Origin: Candidatus Poseidoniaceae archaeon
GTDB taxonomy: Archaea > Thermoplasmatota > Poseidoniia > Poseidoniales > Poseidoniaceae
Length of the DNA: 16,320 bases
NCBI GenBank assembly: GCA_029250345.1
Contig: JAQXFL010000019.1
Coordinates: 1-16,320 of the forward strand
Direction of reading: 5' to 3'
This document shows positions 1-7,958 of the stretch, piece by piece (the stretch's first letter is position 1; each line of letters starts with the position of its first letter). The translations under genes and the position numbers were made by a program. The notes below the pieces were generated by a model. The model saw nothing but the letters and a program-made list of their open reading frames with translations. It made no database searches and had not been told where the DNA came from.

Positions 1-2850
1 GAAGGATGGAAGCCCCTCTCAATACTCTACATCACACCGCTTCGGGCACTCAATCGTGACGTTGACCGACGACTGAACGAAATTACTGAAGCAGTCGGTC
101 TCAAAGTAGGATTACGGCACGGAGATACCAAGCAAAGTGAACGAAGCCGGCAGGTACGTAATCCACCTGACTTACTGGTTACGACTCCTGAAACGTTTCA
201 ATTGATGTTTACCGGGAAAAATTTACGTGAATTGTTGAAGCGAGTTCAAGCGGTAATCATCGATGAAGTTCACGACTTGGCGGCAAGTGAAAGAGGCTGG
301 CAACTCTCCGTTGGCTTAGAGCGAATGGAAGCGCTCTCTGGTCGCCCCGTACAACGAATTGGTCTTTCTGCAACGGTTGGAAACCCTGACGAAGTCGCAC
401 AATGGCTGTCTCCAAAAAAAGGCAAAGCTCTCATTACAACCGGAAACAGAACCACAGACCTCTCCGTCGAGTGTGCTCTAACGCTTCCTGAAGATGAAAT
501 CGGAGCGCTCGAATTGAGCATCCAGCCTCGCGCCCACGCAAGTTTCCGCCGCATGGTGGAAATCTTGAGAAGTGAACCTCCGTGTCTGGTCTTCGTCAAC
601 AGCAGAAGCGATGCCGAAACGATAGCCAGTCGCCTACAATCGATGGCTCCAGATGTAGACATAGGTGTCCACCACGGTTCACTGGCCGCAGAAACCCGAC
701 GTGAAATGGAAGATAAATTACGCAGCGGAGAATTAGCAGGCTTGGTATGTACATCAAGCCTGGAACTCGGAATCGACGTTGGAAAGATACGGAGAATACT
801 GCAGATTAAGAGCCCACGCTCCGTTGACAGAATGCTTCAACGGGTTGGCCGGGCAGACCACCGTCTCGATGGTGTCGGGAAAGGACACCTGTTGTCGTGG
901 GACACAGACGACCTAGCAGAAAGTGCGGTGGTTGGCCGCCGTGCAATGCTTGGGCACATTGAATCCATTGAATGGCGTAATCGCCCGTTATCGGTTGCTG
1001 CAAACCAACTTGTTCTCATGGCGCATTCAATGAATGCAGTATCGATCAACGAAGCAACCGATATTCTTGCCAAAGTATCTCAGTTTGAAGGATGGGAACG
1101 AACTGACACCGAATCCCTTCTTCGAGTCTTAGCGGATGGATGGATACTACGATTCACGCCCGACCCAAGTGAAGTTCCCTGGTATCGGTGGCCAAAGGCA
1201 GTTTACACCGTTGCAATGGAAGAAGCGGTGAAGAAAGGGCACCCTTTACCGGAAGAGCGACCTCTGTTTTCGTTACCTGATGAAGAAGTGCCTGATTCCT
1301 TCAAAAACCGCGATGTCGATGTACCTCTTCCGTTCAAAGATGGATGGTTTTCGACTGCGGGCAGAACCCGTCAATGGGTGACAAACCACCTTTCAATGAT
1401 TCCCGACAAGCAATCGTATCGCGTTCGGGATGCAGTGACTCGTCGCAGTTTGGGCAGCGTCGACGAGGCGTTCGTATTGTCGCTAAACGACAGCGGAGAA
1501 GACGATGATGGAAGCCGTCGCCAATTCGTAATGGCAGGCCGGACTTGGTTGATTATCGATGCAGACCCCGAACAATCAGAACTGCTCGTAGCGCCTGTTT
1601 CAGATAAAGCGGAAGCACCAAGGTGGGTTGGAGAATTACCACCCGTTCCAAAAGCCATCGGGCGAGACATAGGACGACTGCGTCAACTTATTGCTGACGA
1701 CTTGAAATTGTTTGATAACGCAAGCAACGGTGAACTCGATGTTCTTTCAATCGATACCGAGGGGATTTTTGCTGATCGTCATTCAACCCTTGCCGAACAC
1801 CCCATCGATGAGGAAGCCCTCGGTGTGATGGCTGAGAGCATAACTGCGCACGTTGAGGCGACGGAATTCTTGCCAACCGACCGATTGATGACTTTAGAAA
1901 GACGTGAAGACGCTATTGTCATCAATTCATGCCATGGCTCTCGTATCAACGAAGGTTTGGGGCATTTCCTGATGGCTATGGCGACAACGAAGACGGGAAA
2001 GTGGGGACGATTGGTTGTAGAACCGACTCGCATTGCTCTGCAGACTGGAGCGGTAAACCCCGAAGAAATACAAGCGTGGCTGATGGAAACTCCACCTGAT
2101 GCTATTGAAGGATTGCTGAGCGTAACCTTGCCAAACTCTCGGCAAGTTCGATGGAGGTTTGCTCAAGTTGCCAAGACGTTTGGTATCCTGCGACACGGTG
2201 TGGATCCTCGTAAGATCAACCTCCAAGCACTTCTGCGAAAGTACCGTGGCACGGTAGTCATGGAAGAAGTTCTGTCAAAACTGTTCCACGAACGAATGGA
2301 TGTCATCGGCGTACGCGACGTCATGCGTTCCATTCAGAGCGGGAATATTCAGTTGAAAATAACCGCTTCAGGACCGATTGGCTTGTCCAACCACTCAAGT
2401 AGGGACATGCTACTACCGAATTGGGATAACGCCCAAGTTCGAAAACAACTGAAGGGCCGACTTACCAATGAGCGAGCGGTTCTCTGCTGCTTAAAGTGCA
2501 AAGCAGTTCGCCGATTCCGAGTGGCTCGCTATCTGGAAATTGACGGGATTAAATCGTGCTTGAAGTGCAGGGGTTCTATGCTTGCGTGCGCCCCTGAACG
2601 GATGCAATCGATGCTTGTGGATTGGGTGAGTTCAGACGACGAAAAGGATCAGGCCCGTATGATGAAGAACGCATCAATCGTACAATCAAGAGGCTATGAA
2701 GCCATTCTCAGCCTCATGGGCCGTGGTATTGGCGAAGCGACTGCACAACGTATTCTGCGTAAAGTTCAGAGGAACAACATGGAAGGATTGCTTGAAACCA
2801 TCCACAATGCGGAAATTGAATACGCACGAACGCGAAGGTTCTGGAATTAA
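1..2850 (+). CDS. lhr: Lhr-family ATP-dependent helicase (5'-truncated by window edge)
   Basis: Superfamily 2 helicase of the Lhr type, expected to unwind or anneal nucleic acid 3' to 5' in DNA repair. The frame is open from base 1, so the start, Q motif and Walker A lie outside; 949 residues are visible. In window numbering: motif Ia-like YITPLRALNRD (about 10-20), RHGDT (about 40) and TTPET before the Walker B box DEVH (88-91), SAT (123-125), a motif V region with SSLELGIDVG, and motif VI QRVGRADHR (280-288). The part after the helicase core matches the Lhr-core layout. Near the C-terminus are two CxxC pairs (C830/C833 and C853/C856), a likely zinc ribbon, then a helix-hairpin-helix-like stretch (GRGIGEATAQRIL, about 907-919). 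Its TAA stop overlaps the stop of the convergent lipoprotein gene by four bases. The family is clear; the exact substrate is not known from sequence. Confidence 0.93.
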   Translation, partial: EGWKPLSILYITPLRALNRDVDRRLNEITEAVGLKVGLRHGDTKQSERSRQVRNPPDLLVTTPETFQLMFTGKNLRELLKRVQAVIIDEVHDLAASERGWQLSVGLERMEALSGRPVQRIGLSATVGNPDEVAQWLSPKKGKALITTGNRTTDLSVECALTLPEDEIGALELSIQPRAHASFRRMVEILRSEPPCLVFVNSRSDAETIASRLQSMAPDVDIGVHHGSLAAETRREMEDKLRSGELAGLVCTSSLELGIDVGKIRRILQIKSPRSVDRMLQRVGRADHRLDGVGKGHLLSWDTDDLAESAVVGRRAMLGHIESIEWRNRPLSVAANQLVLMAHSMNAVSINEATDILAKVSQFEGWERTDTESLLRVLADGWILRFTPDPSEVPWYRWPKAVYTVAMEEAVKKGHPLPEERPLFSLPDEEVPDSFKNRDVDVPLPFKDGWFSTAGRTRQWVTNHLSMIPDKQSYRVRDAVTRRSLGSVDEAFVLSLNDSGEDDDGSRRQFVMAGRTWLIIDADPEQSELLVAPVSDKAEAPRWVGELPPVPKAIGRDIGRLRQLIADDLKLFDNASNGELDVLSIDTEGIFADRHSTLAEHPIDEEALGVMAESITAHVEATEFLPTDRLMTLERREDAIVINSCHGSRINEGLGHFLMAMATTKTGKWGRLVVEPTRIALQTGAVNPEEIQAWLMETPPDAIEGLLSVTLPNSRQVRWRFAQVAKTFGILRHGVDPRKINLQALLRKYRGTVVMEEVLSKLFHERMDVIGVRDVMRSIQSGNIQLKITASGPIGLSNHSSRDMLLPNWDNAQVRKQLKGRLTNERAVLCCLKCKAVRRFRVARYLEIDGIKSCLKCRGSMLACAPERMQSMLVDWVSSDDEKDQARMMKNASIVQSRGYEAILSLMGRGIGEATAQRILRKVQRNNMEGLLETIHNAEIEYARTRRFWN

Positions 2851-3848
2851 TCGCTCAACGATTCAAGTTGATTGATGGCGAGTGCTGCGGCAACTACGTC
2901 TCCATCCTCCCACCAATCGACTGCAATGAACGTTGGCCGCTTACCGTGCTGTTGCCAGCACTCTGTAGCTCTTTGAACGAGAAAGTCAACATCGTTCGCT
3001 TCATCCCCTCTCGACGGGTCTGAAAGTCCCAAAGGACCCCGGAGCCAGTTGTTCATGTGGTAGACTTCTTGTTCGACATCGCCCCGAAGGAGATCGCAAT
3101 TCATGTCTTCAGTGTTCTCTTCGGCGTAGTTGGTTGTCCAACTGTAGGTCAAGAAATCATGAACCCAAGGGTGGGAAGTATCTCCCCCTTGTTCCCAAAA
3201 GACAACCAAAGTCGTCTCCTGTTCAATCATTTGTTGGAGCGTTGGCCAAGCCGTGTCGAGGGTGTGGATGTACATTTTTTCTTTGAGATTGGCTTGTTCA
3301 AATACGGCCAGTAAATGGTCGGGCTGTACGTAATTTTCAACCAACAAAGTGACGACATCGCGAGGGTTTTCGTCCATCTTCGATTGCAAATTTGAAAGCC
3401 AAGACACTGAATCGACATTGCCGTAGGTGCACGGACTGAACCCCCGGTCATCGTCTCCGTGGCACAGACGAACCGATTCTATTCGCTCATCGCCAAGTGT
3501 CTCATAGTGTGTGTCAATCATGAAAGCACGCATGCCAGCCGCCCATTGTGCATCGAGGCCGGTTTGGTGGTTACTCGCTGGATAATAGATTCCATCTTGA
3601 TGGGTTGAGAAGGCGTTGTGCGTTTCAGGGAATGTGACGTTATCGTAGGTTCGTTGGCAGAGTACAATCAAACCGTTGCAAGCCTCGGACGGCTGGTCAG
3701 AGTCATCACCTTCTCGCAACGAAGAAGTATCGACGCTCGGTGCCACACAACCCGAACACAACAGCACGAGGGTCAAGAACACAGCAAAGAGACCACCTCG
3801 CATGGTAGGCTTACAGGGAACGACAACATCAAGTCGTCGGTTCATCAT
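2847..3848 (-). CDS. Secreted lipoprotein with PI-PLC-like phosphodiesterase domain
   Basis: Predicted cell-surface lipoprotein of about 333 residues. A hydrophobic signal segment (about residues 19-33) ends in the lipobox LCSGC, with the lipidated Cys at residue 34, followed by an acidic Ser/Asp-rich linker. The rest resembles the PLC-like phosphodiesterase TIM barrel: FPETHNAFS holds the putative first catalytic His (H77), FMIDTHYE follows, and LCHGD holds the second His (H130). The natural substrate cannot be told; such domains cleave phosphodiesters of phosphoinositides or related headgroups. The ATG at 3848 overlaps the upstream deaminase stop (TGATG), which suggests translational coupling. 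An in-frame ATG at 3803 would give a more usual short signal peptide (MRGGLFAVFL...), so the start is uncertain. No good Shine-Dalgarno site is seen before either. It is probably the last gene of the folC cluster. Confidence 0.8.
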   Translation of the reverse strand: MMNRRLDVVVPCKPTMRGGLFAVFLTLVLLCSGCVAPSVDTSSLREGDDSDQPSEACNGLIVLCQRTYDNVTFPETHNAFSTHQDGIYYPASNHQTGLDAQWAAGMRAFMIDTHYETLGDERIESVRLCHGDDDRGFSPCTYGNVDSVSWLSNLQSKMDENPRDVVTLLVENYVQPDHLLAVFEQANLKEKMYIHTLDTAWPTLQQMIEQETTLVVFWEQGGDTSHPWVHDFLTYSWTTNYAEENTEDMNCDLLRGDVEQEVYHMNNWLRGPLGLSDPSRGDEANDVDFLVQRATECWQQHGKRPTFIAVDWWEDGDVVAAALAINQLESLSD

Positions 3849-4285
3849 CAAACGGTACGAACTTGAATTCCTGCCTCATGCAACATGCCGTTTGAGGTAT
3901 CGAAATCATCTTGCCATCGCTCAGGTATGCCGTTTGTCTCAGGATAAACAATTTCAACGATACCTGCTTGGATCAACGAGCGGGCACAACGGGAACAAGG
4001 CGGCCAAGTAACATAAGCGGTGCTCCCCTTGAGCGAGACACCGATTCGGGCAGCGTGCATGATTGCGTTTTCCTCTGCATGACAAATCAATGGATACTTC
4101 TTTTCTCGGTCGGTTAGGCGGTCCATATCATCACTGATTCCTCGAGGGAAACCGTTGAAGCCAGTCGAACGAATCTCTCTGTCGCCTCCAACCACAACAC
4201 AACCGACCTTGGTCGAAGGGTCTTTACTCCAACCCGAAATATGCTTTGCCAATTCTAGAAAACGATTGTCCCATTTCTCACTCAT
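3848..4285 (-). CDS. dCMP deaminase (ComEB/dCMP deaminase family)
   Basis: Zinc-dependent deoxycytidylate deaminase of 145 residues, which converts dCMP to dUMP for thymidylate synthesis. The zinc and proton-shuttle site is complete: CHAEENAI (H69, E71) and PPCSRCA (C97, C100). The N-terminal MSEKWDNRFLELAKHIS and the segment STKVGCVVV followed by GFNGFPRG are typical of the dCMP deaminase branch of the cytidine deaminase superfamily. An in-frame GTG at 4306 would add seven residues; the ATG at 4285 was chosen because it matches the family N-terminus. The gene follows folC after 35 bp and overlaps the lipoprotein gene by one base. Pairing with folC makes sense because both serve dTMP production. 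A ComE-operon-type general deoxycytidylate deaminase is the same family under another name. Confidence 0.93.
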   Translation of the reverse strand: MSEKWDNRFLELAKHISGWSKDPSTKVGCVVVGGDREIRSTGFNGFPRGISDDMDRLTDREKKYPLICHAEENAIMHAARIGVSLKGSTAYVTWPPCSRCARSLIQAGIVEIVYPETNGIPERWQDDFDTSNGMLHEAGIQVRTV

Positions 4286-4320
4286 GGCTCTCAACGGTTG
4301 CCTCACAGGCTTTCGCTCTA

Positions 4321-5616
4321 TCAGTCCTTCGCATACAACGAAAGGTGCTCATCCGAGCTCCACCCAAAGACGGACAAGAGATTACCTTGCAAGTAAAGAG
4401 AGCCTAAACTGACAACTAAACCAACATGTTCAGCATCAAAGGCTGCTAAAGAATGGATGGCATCTCTCGGTAATTCGTGGCACTGCACATCGTCACGGTT
4501 CCAACCGAGGTGAGACAACGAGTCGAGTGATACGCCGGGGTATCTACCGCCTTGGGGTTTGGTCAGAACGATGTTCTTTGGAGGATATTTACGACAAAAC
4601 TCCAACAGCGGTGCAAGGAAATGACTCAATTCTTCTTGAGGAGATGTCCCAAAAATTAAACTCCAAACTGGCTTTTCAGCCGAATGAGGAGCATGTTTCG
4701 TAATTTGCTGTTTAAGTTCTGGTAAAATACGGAGCAACCCAGATGGGTTGTGGGCAGCATCAAGCAGGTATGGATGGGATGAAGTCGAAGAGCGAGGAAG
4801 GAATTGCATTCGTGCAAGCCACCGCAAATTATCTCGCGCAGTACCCAATGAATCGGTTGGAAAACCAAGGTGTTGAAACATGGCGAAGGCGAGTGAATAT
4901 GCTTCGTTACGAACTGTAGAGCCGTTTTCAATTTCAACAACATGAACTTCTGCGGAAGAGAGAACCTCTCCAAGTTCCGCATTGCCGGCTTCACTTGCTT
5001 CCAACTTCATGGCTTTGAGAACCTCGAAATCAAGGGGTTCACGGATGAATAATGGACGGTTTGGACGAGCGATTGCAGCCTTTTCACGGGCGATGGCTGG
5101 CAAGTCATCTCCGAGAATATCCATGTGTTCTCGAGTCACTGAGGTCACCAAGCAGGCCGTCGCAGGCCCGCAGCGAGTCGCATCTAGGCGTCCGCCTAAC
5201 CCGGTTTCGAGAATCAAGACGCTGCTTCCTTGAGAAGCAATCATAGCGACCAGATAAGTCACTTCAAAGAACGTCAAATCAACGGTCGAGTCCTGAGTTT
5301 CGCCGCATGCAGCATCGTGGATTAGGAGGAGTGCTTGATCAAACTCTTCGCTTGAAATCGGGATTCCATTGCGCCGTACCCGTTCCTCAAGCCGCACAAC
5401 ATGGGGTGAACTGAACAATACATTTCCAATGCCTTCCAAACCCAAGCAAGTTGCCATAAGTGCGCAAACTGTACCTTTGCCGTTGCTACCTGCGACATGG
5501 AGAATATGTTCGGGCAACGAAAGTTCTAGACGGTCAAGCACGGTTCTTGTTCCCTTCAAGCCTAACGCCATACCGCGCTTTTTGGTCGACTCAAGCCAAG
5601 TTCGCGCTTCAACCAC
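4321..5616 (-). CDS. folC: Folylpolyglutamate synthase / dihydrofolate synthase (FolC)
   Basis: Mur-ligase-family enzyme that adds glutamate to folates using ATP; some members also make dihydrofolate from dihydropteroate. From the GTG at 5616 it is 431 residues, the usual FolC length. Visible signatures are the P-loop GSNGKGT (about 43-49), SSPHVVRLEERVRRNG (about 69-84), ETGLGGRLDATR in the central domain, TSVTREHMDILG, and DAAHNPSGL at the start of the C-terminal domain. The N-terminal EARTWLESTKKRGMALGL is standard for the family. The frame stays open upstream to 5829, but those residues are not FolC-like and would overlap the divergent gene. A TTG at 5661 is the other possible start; neither start has a well-spaced Shine-Dalgarno site. 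Archaeal homologues may act on other pterins, so the exact substrate is inferred. Confidence 0.9.
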   Translation of the reverse strand: MVEARTWLESTKKRGMALGLKGTRTVLDRLELSLPEHILHVAGSNGKGTVCALMATCLGLEGIGNVLFSSPHVVRLEERVRRNGIPISSEEFDQALLLIHDAACGETQDSTVDLTFFEVTYLVAMIASQGSSVLILETGLGGRLDATRCGPATACLVTSVTREHMDILGDDLPAIAREKAAIARPNRPLFIREPLDFEVLKAMKLEASEAGNAELGEVLSSAEVHVVEIENGSTVRNEAYSLAFAMFQHLGFPTDSLGTARDNLRWLARMQFLPRSSTSSHPYLLDAAHNPSGLLRILPELKQQITKHAPHSAEKPVWSLIFGTSPQEELSHFLAPLLEFCRKYPPKNIVLTKPQGGRYPGVSLDSLSHLGWNRDDVQCHELPRDAIHSLAAFDAEHVGLVVSLGSLYLQGNLLSVFGWSSDEHLSLYAKD

Positions 5617-5678
5617 ATCCTTGCGAAGTGTTGGTGTGATTAGTCCTTTTCTTTGGCTCAAAAAGGGACGCTTGCATT

Positions 5679-5695
5679 CGCCCCCTACGGGGGCG
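5679..5695. repeat. Perfect GC-rich inverted repeat (7-bp arms, 3-nt loop)
   Basis: CGCCCCC, spacer TAC, GGGGGCG: both arms match perfectly. It lies in the folC/presenilin-like divergent spacer, and its G-run sits 4 bases before the alternative ATG at 5700. It could be an operator or an RNA hairpin. The function is unknown. Confidence 0.55.
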
Positions 5696-5709
5696 TGGTA
5701 TGCGCGACC

Positions 5710-5719
5710 CTCATATGAG
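5710..5719. repeat. 10-bp perfect palindrome CTCATATGAG
   Basis: CTCATATGAG equals its own reverse complement and sits 15 bp downstream of the GC-rich inverted repeat and 19 bp before the preferred start at 5739. It could bind a small dimeric regulator. A 10-bp palindrome can also arise by chance, so confidence is low. Confidence 0.3.
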
Positions 5720-5738
5720 TGTCCGAAGTCGACAGGGT

Positions 5739-7949
5739 ATGAGCGAACAGGAGTCAACCTCAGAACCGAAGCGAAAGGTTTCGGAGGAATTTGCCGCTGT
5801 TCAAGCACAATTGCGTAAGGAAGACACATTGCTTTGGATGATGAAAGAGCAGTTACCCTCCATGATGGGTATGATGTTCATGTTCATCCTAACCATTGCG
5901 ATTTCGCTGTACATTCGACCATGGTACGACATTGCAGAGTTGCAAGCCTACGGCGTTGAAGGAGCACGGCAAGTTCGATACATTGCGCTTCAACTGGTCA
6001 TGATTTTCATCTTCACTGCAGGGATCTTATTACTTGCGAAATACAAGAAAGAATGGATCATCAAATATGGAATAATGGGCGTTCTCGCTATTGCACTCTT
6101 GTATTCTACTGTTCCTCTCACTCACGTCATGGTACTCGACTTGGAAGCAGACCCGTTCAACTATGACAGCGACGCTGAGGTTGGCATGTCCTACCATTCA
6201 CACCACGGCATGGACACGCACATTACCAACTCACTCATCGGTTCACCAAGTACATGGAACGATTCAATAAGCGTTTACGACGGTGACGGACTGTCAACAA
6301 ACACCTCAAAGTGGAGCATTTCACATGAGCGGCTTCCATATGCTGATACCGGCCAACTTAACATCGTGGTTTCAGATGTTTACTATTCCTTTACCAATCA
6401 AGGCTTTGTTTGGTATGTTGATGCTGAAACCGGTGAATTGCAGGATTCTTATGCTTGCCACCGATATCTCGACACCGATGACCCTGTCCCCCTTGGTAAT
6501 CTCGAAGGTGGCTGTACACTCGCTTTCCATGCCGACGACGCCATGTATGTTATCGACCAAAACGGGCAGCTGGTTCGCTTCAATACGTTTGATGATAGCC
6601 CTGGAAACTTGACCTATCAAGCAGCATGGTCCCTCCCTCCTGCATTGAATACGCAAGAAGGCGTTGTTTACTCGGAAGTAATTGACGATGACAAGGTTCT
6701 CATTGTGACACCTACTGCTGCTGCCGTTCTTGAATTGGAATCGAATTCAGGTGCTCTTGACTTGAATCCAAATACGAATGATATGGCAAGCGTGCTGTTT
6801 ACTGTTAACGCCACGAGCAATTTCACAAGCGCTGATTTCGGCCATTCTCCATGGTCATCCGTTGACATGAACGAAAGCAATGGACTGGAAGGTTTGTTGT
6901 TACTTGGTGATGAAAACGGCGACGTTACTGGCTATGAATGGAATGAATCCGATGGTGTCATCTTTGAACCTCAAACGAGGATTGCGTTGCTCGGTTACGG
7001 CCAAACCATCCAATCTGTCCGAATCACGGACCTTGATGAAAGTGGTTTCAGTGATATGCTCATTACAACCGGCGAAACTGCCGACTGGCTCCATACACAG
7101 AGCCTCATAAACAGAATATCCTTTGATGTCGAACCAAATCTCAAGGCATCTTGGTTCACATTCTCAGACGATTCTGTTCAATTCAATGCAGCATACGATA
7201 ACGGCACAACCTCTCTTGCCTCAGGGCCTATTGAAAGCGGAATGCTTGCCCTTGATGGACCGCAGTTCTCAGAAGGACCGCTTATCGCAGCGCTCCTCAT
7301 TACCACAATTCTGATGATTCTTCTTTACGTCCACAGCGAATGGTATGTCGTCAACACAGTTGGCGTATTGGTCGGCTCTGGAGTCATTGTCATGCTGGGC
7401 GTTACTTTTGTTCCAACTTTGATCATCATCTTCATGATAGCAGCAGCAATCTACGATGCTTGGGCTGTTTATCGCTCGAAACACATGCTTGACTTGGCAG
7501 ATACGATGATTGGACTACGCCTTCCTATCCTGCTTGTAGCACCTCAAGAAAAGGGATATTCATTCATCGATGAGACCGTTTCGATGAAGGAAAAGAACGC
7601 TGCACCTGCACAGCAAATGGCAGCTCCCTCGCAAAGGCCGGTCGACAACAAGCAACCGAAGAAGCAGAGCAAGGATGCAATGTTCATGGGATTAGGTGAT
7701 GTCATCTTCCCAGGTATGCTTGTCTTATCTTCGGCTCAGTACATTGACGGAAGCGAAGGTTTCCAAATCGCCATGGCGACATTGATTGGCGGCCTTGTAG
7801 GCTACTTCGCATTGATGACATATGTTGCTCGTGGACGGGCACAAGCCGGACTCCCGTTACTGAACGGTGGAGCGATTCTAGGTTACATCATCGGAGGAAT
7901 TGTTACCGGTGTTGGCTGGGCAATCTTTGACTTTGGACTGACCTTGTGA
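5739..7949 (+). CDS. Presenilin-type (PSH) intramembrane aspartyl protease with large inserted extracellular domain
   Basis: A 736-residue membrane protein with nine predicted helices. Three come first (about 42-59, 80-99, 109-132), then about 380 hydrophilic residues, then six more. TM6 carries YDAWAVY (D573) and TM7 carries GLGD (D654), the two catalytic aspartates of presenilin/SPP proteases. TM9 begins GLPLLNGG (P706), a PLL variant of the PAL motif. With the family's inside N-terminus, the TM3-TM4 insert lies outside. The insert has eight N-x-S/T sequons and blade-like units (WYVDAETGELQDSY, YVIDQNGQLVRF, LLGDENGDVTGYEW) resembling PQQ-type beta-propellers. A Gln/Pro/Lys-rich loop of about 70 residues joins TM6 to TM7. 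ATGs at 5700 and 5715 are also possible; 5739 (MSEQES...) is preferred but lacks a good Shine-Dalgarno site. It lies 9 bp before serS. The family call is strong; the substrate is unknown. Confidence 0.85.
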   Translation: MSEQESTSEPKRKVSEEFAAVQAQLRKEDTLLWMMKEQLPSMMGMMFMFILTIAISLYIRPWYDIAELQAYGVEGARQVRYIALQLVMIFIFTAGILLLAKYKKEWIIKYGIMGVLAIALLYSTVPLTHVMVLDLEADPFNYDSDAEVGMSYHSHHGMDTHITNSLIGSPSTWNDSISVYDGDGLSTNTSKWSISHERLPYADTGQLNIVVSDVYYSFTNQGFVWYVDAETGELQDSYACHRYLDTDDPVPLGNLEGGCTLAFHADDAMYVIDQNGQLVRFNTFDDSPGNLTYQAAWSLPPALNTQEGVVYSEVIDDDKVLIVTPTAAAVLELESNSGALDLNPNTNDMASVLFTVNATSNFTSADFGHSPWSSVDMNESNGLEGLLLLGDENGDVTGYEWNESDGVIFEPQTRIALLGYGQTIQSVRITDLDESGFSDMLITTGETADWLHTQSLINRISFDVEPNLKASWFTFSDDSVQFNAAYDNGTTSLASGPIESGMLALDGPQFSEGPLIAALLITTILMILLYVHSEWYVVNTVGVLVGSGVIVMLGVTFVPTLIIIFMIAAAIYDAWAVYRSKHMLDLADTMIGLRLPILLVAPQEKGYSFIDETVSMKEKNAAPAQQMAAPSQRPVDNKQPKKQSKDAMFMGLGDVIFPGMLVLSSAQYIDGSEGFQIAMATLIGGLVGYFALMTYVARGRAQAGLPLLNGGAILGYIIGGIVTGVGWAIFDFGLTL

Positions 7950-7953
7950 GGTG
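7948..7953 (+). promoter_or_regulatory. Shine-Dalgarno site of serS
   Basis: GAGGTG, 5 bases before the serS ATG. It shares bases with the TGA stop of the presenilin-like gene, so the two genes are probably co-transcribed and coupled. Confidence 0.75.
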
Positions 7954-7958
7954 TAAAA

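Larger units (their letters stand above)
5617..5738. promoter_or_regulatory. Divergent intergenic region between folC and the presenilin-like gene
   Basis: This 122-bp gap should hold the promoters of both divergent transcripts. I find no convincing TATA/BRE box on either strand. It contains two symmetric elements, listed separately: a GC-rich inverted repeat at 5679-5695 and a 10-bp palindrome at 5710-5719. The exact bounds depend on the uncertain starts of both flanking genes. Confidence 0.45.

Noticed and set aside
2847..2850. Overlapping convergent stops (TTAA here, CTAA at 10165-10168) as a special regulatory arrangement.
   Set aside because: Four-base tail-to-tail overlaps are common in compact genomes, and no terminator-like structure is seen at either place.
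3057..4117. Several plus-strand open frames opposite the lipoprotein and deaminase genes.
   Set aside because: Their translations are not protein-like and they lie fully opposite genes with intact motifs.
5684..5691. CCTACGGG, identical to the core of a universal 16S rRNA primer site.
   Set aside because: It is only the centre of a short inverted repeat; no other rRNA sequence is present around it.
5617..5829. Upstream extension of the FolC frame to 5829, adding 71 residues.
   Set aside because: The extra residues do not resemble FolC, would overlap the divergent gene, and would make the protein longer than the family norm.
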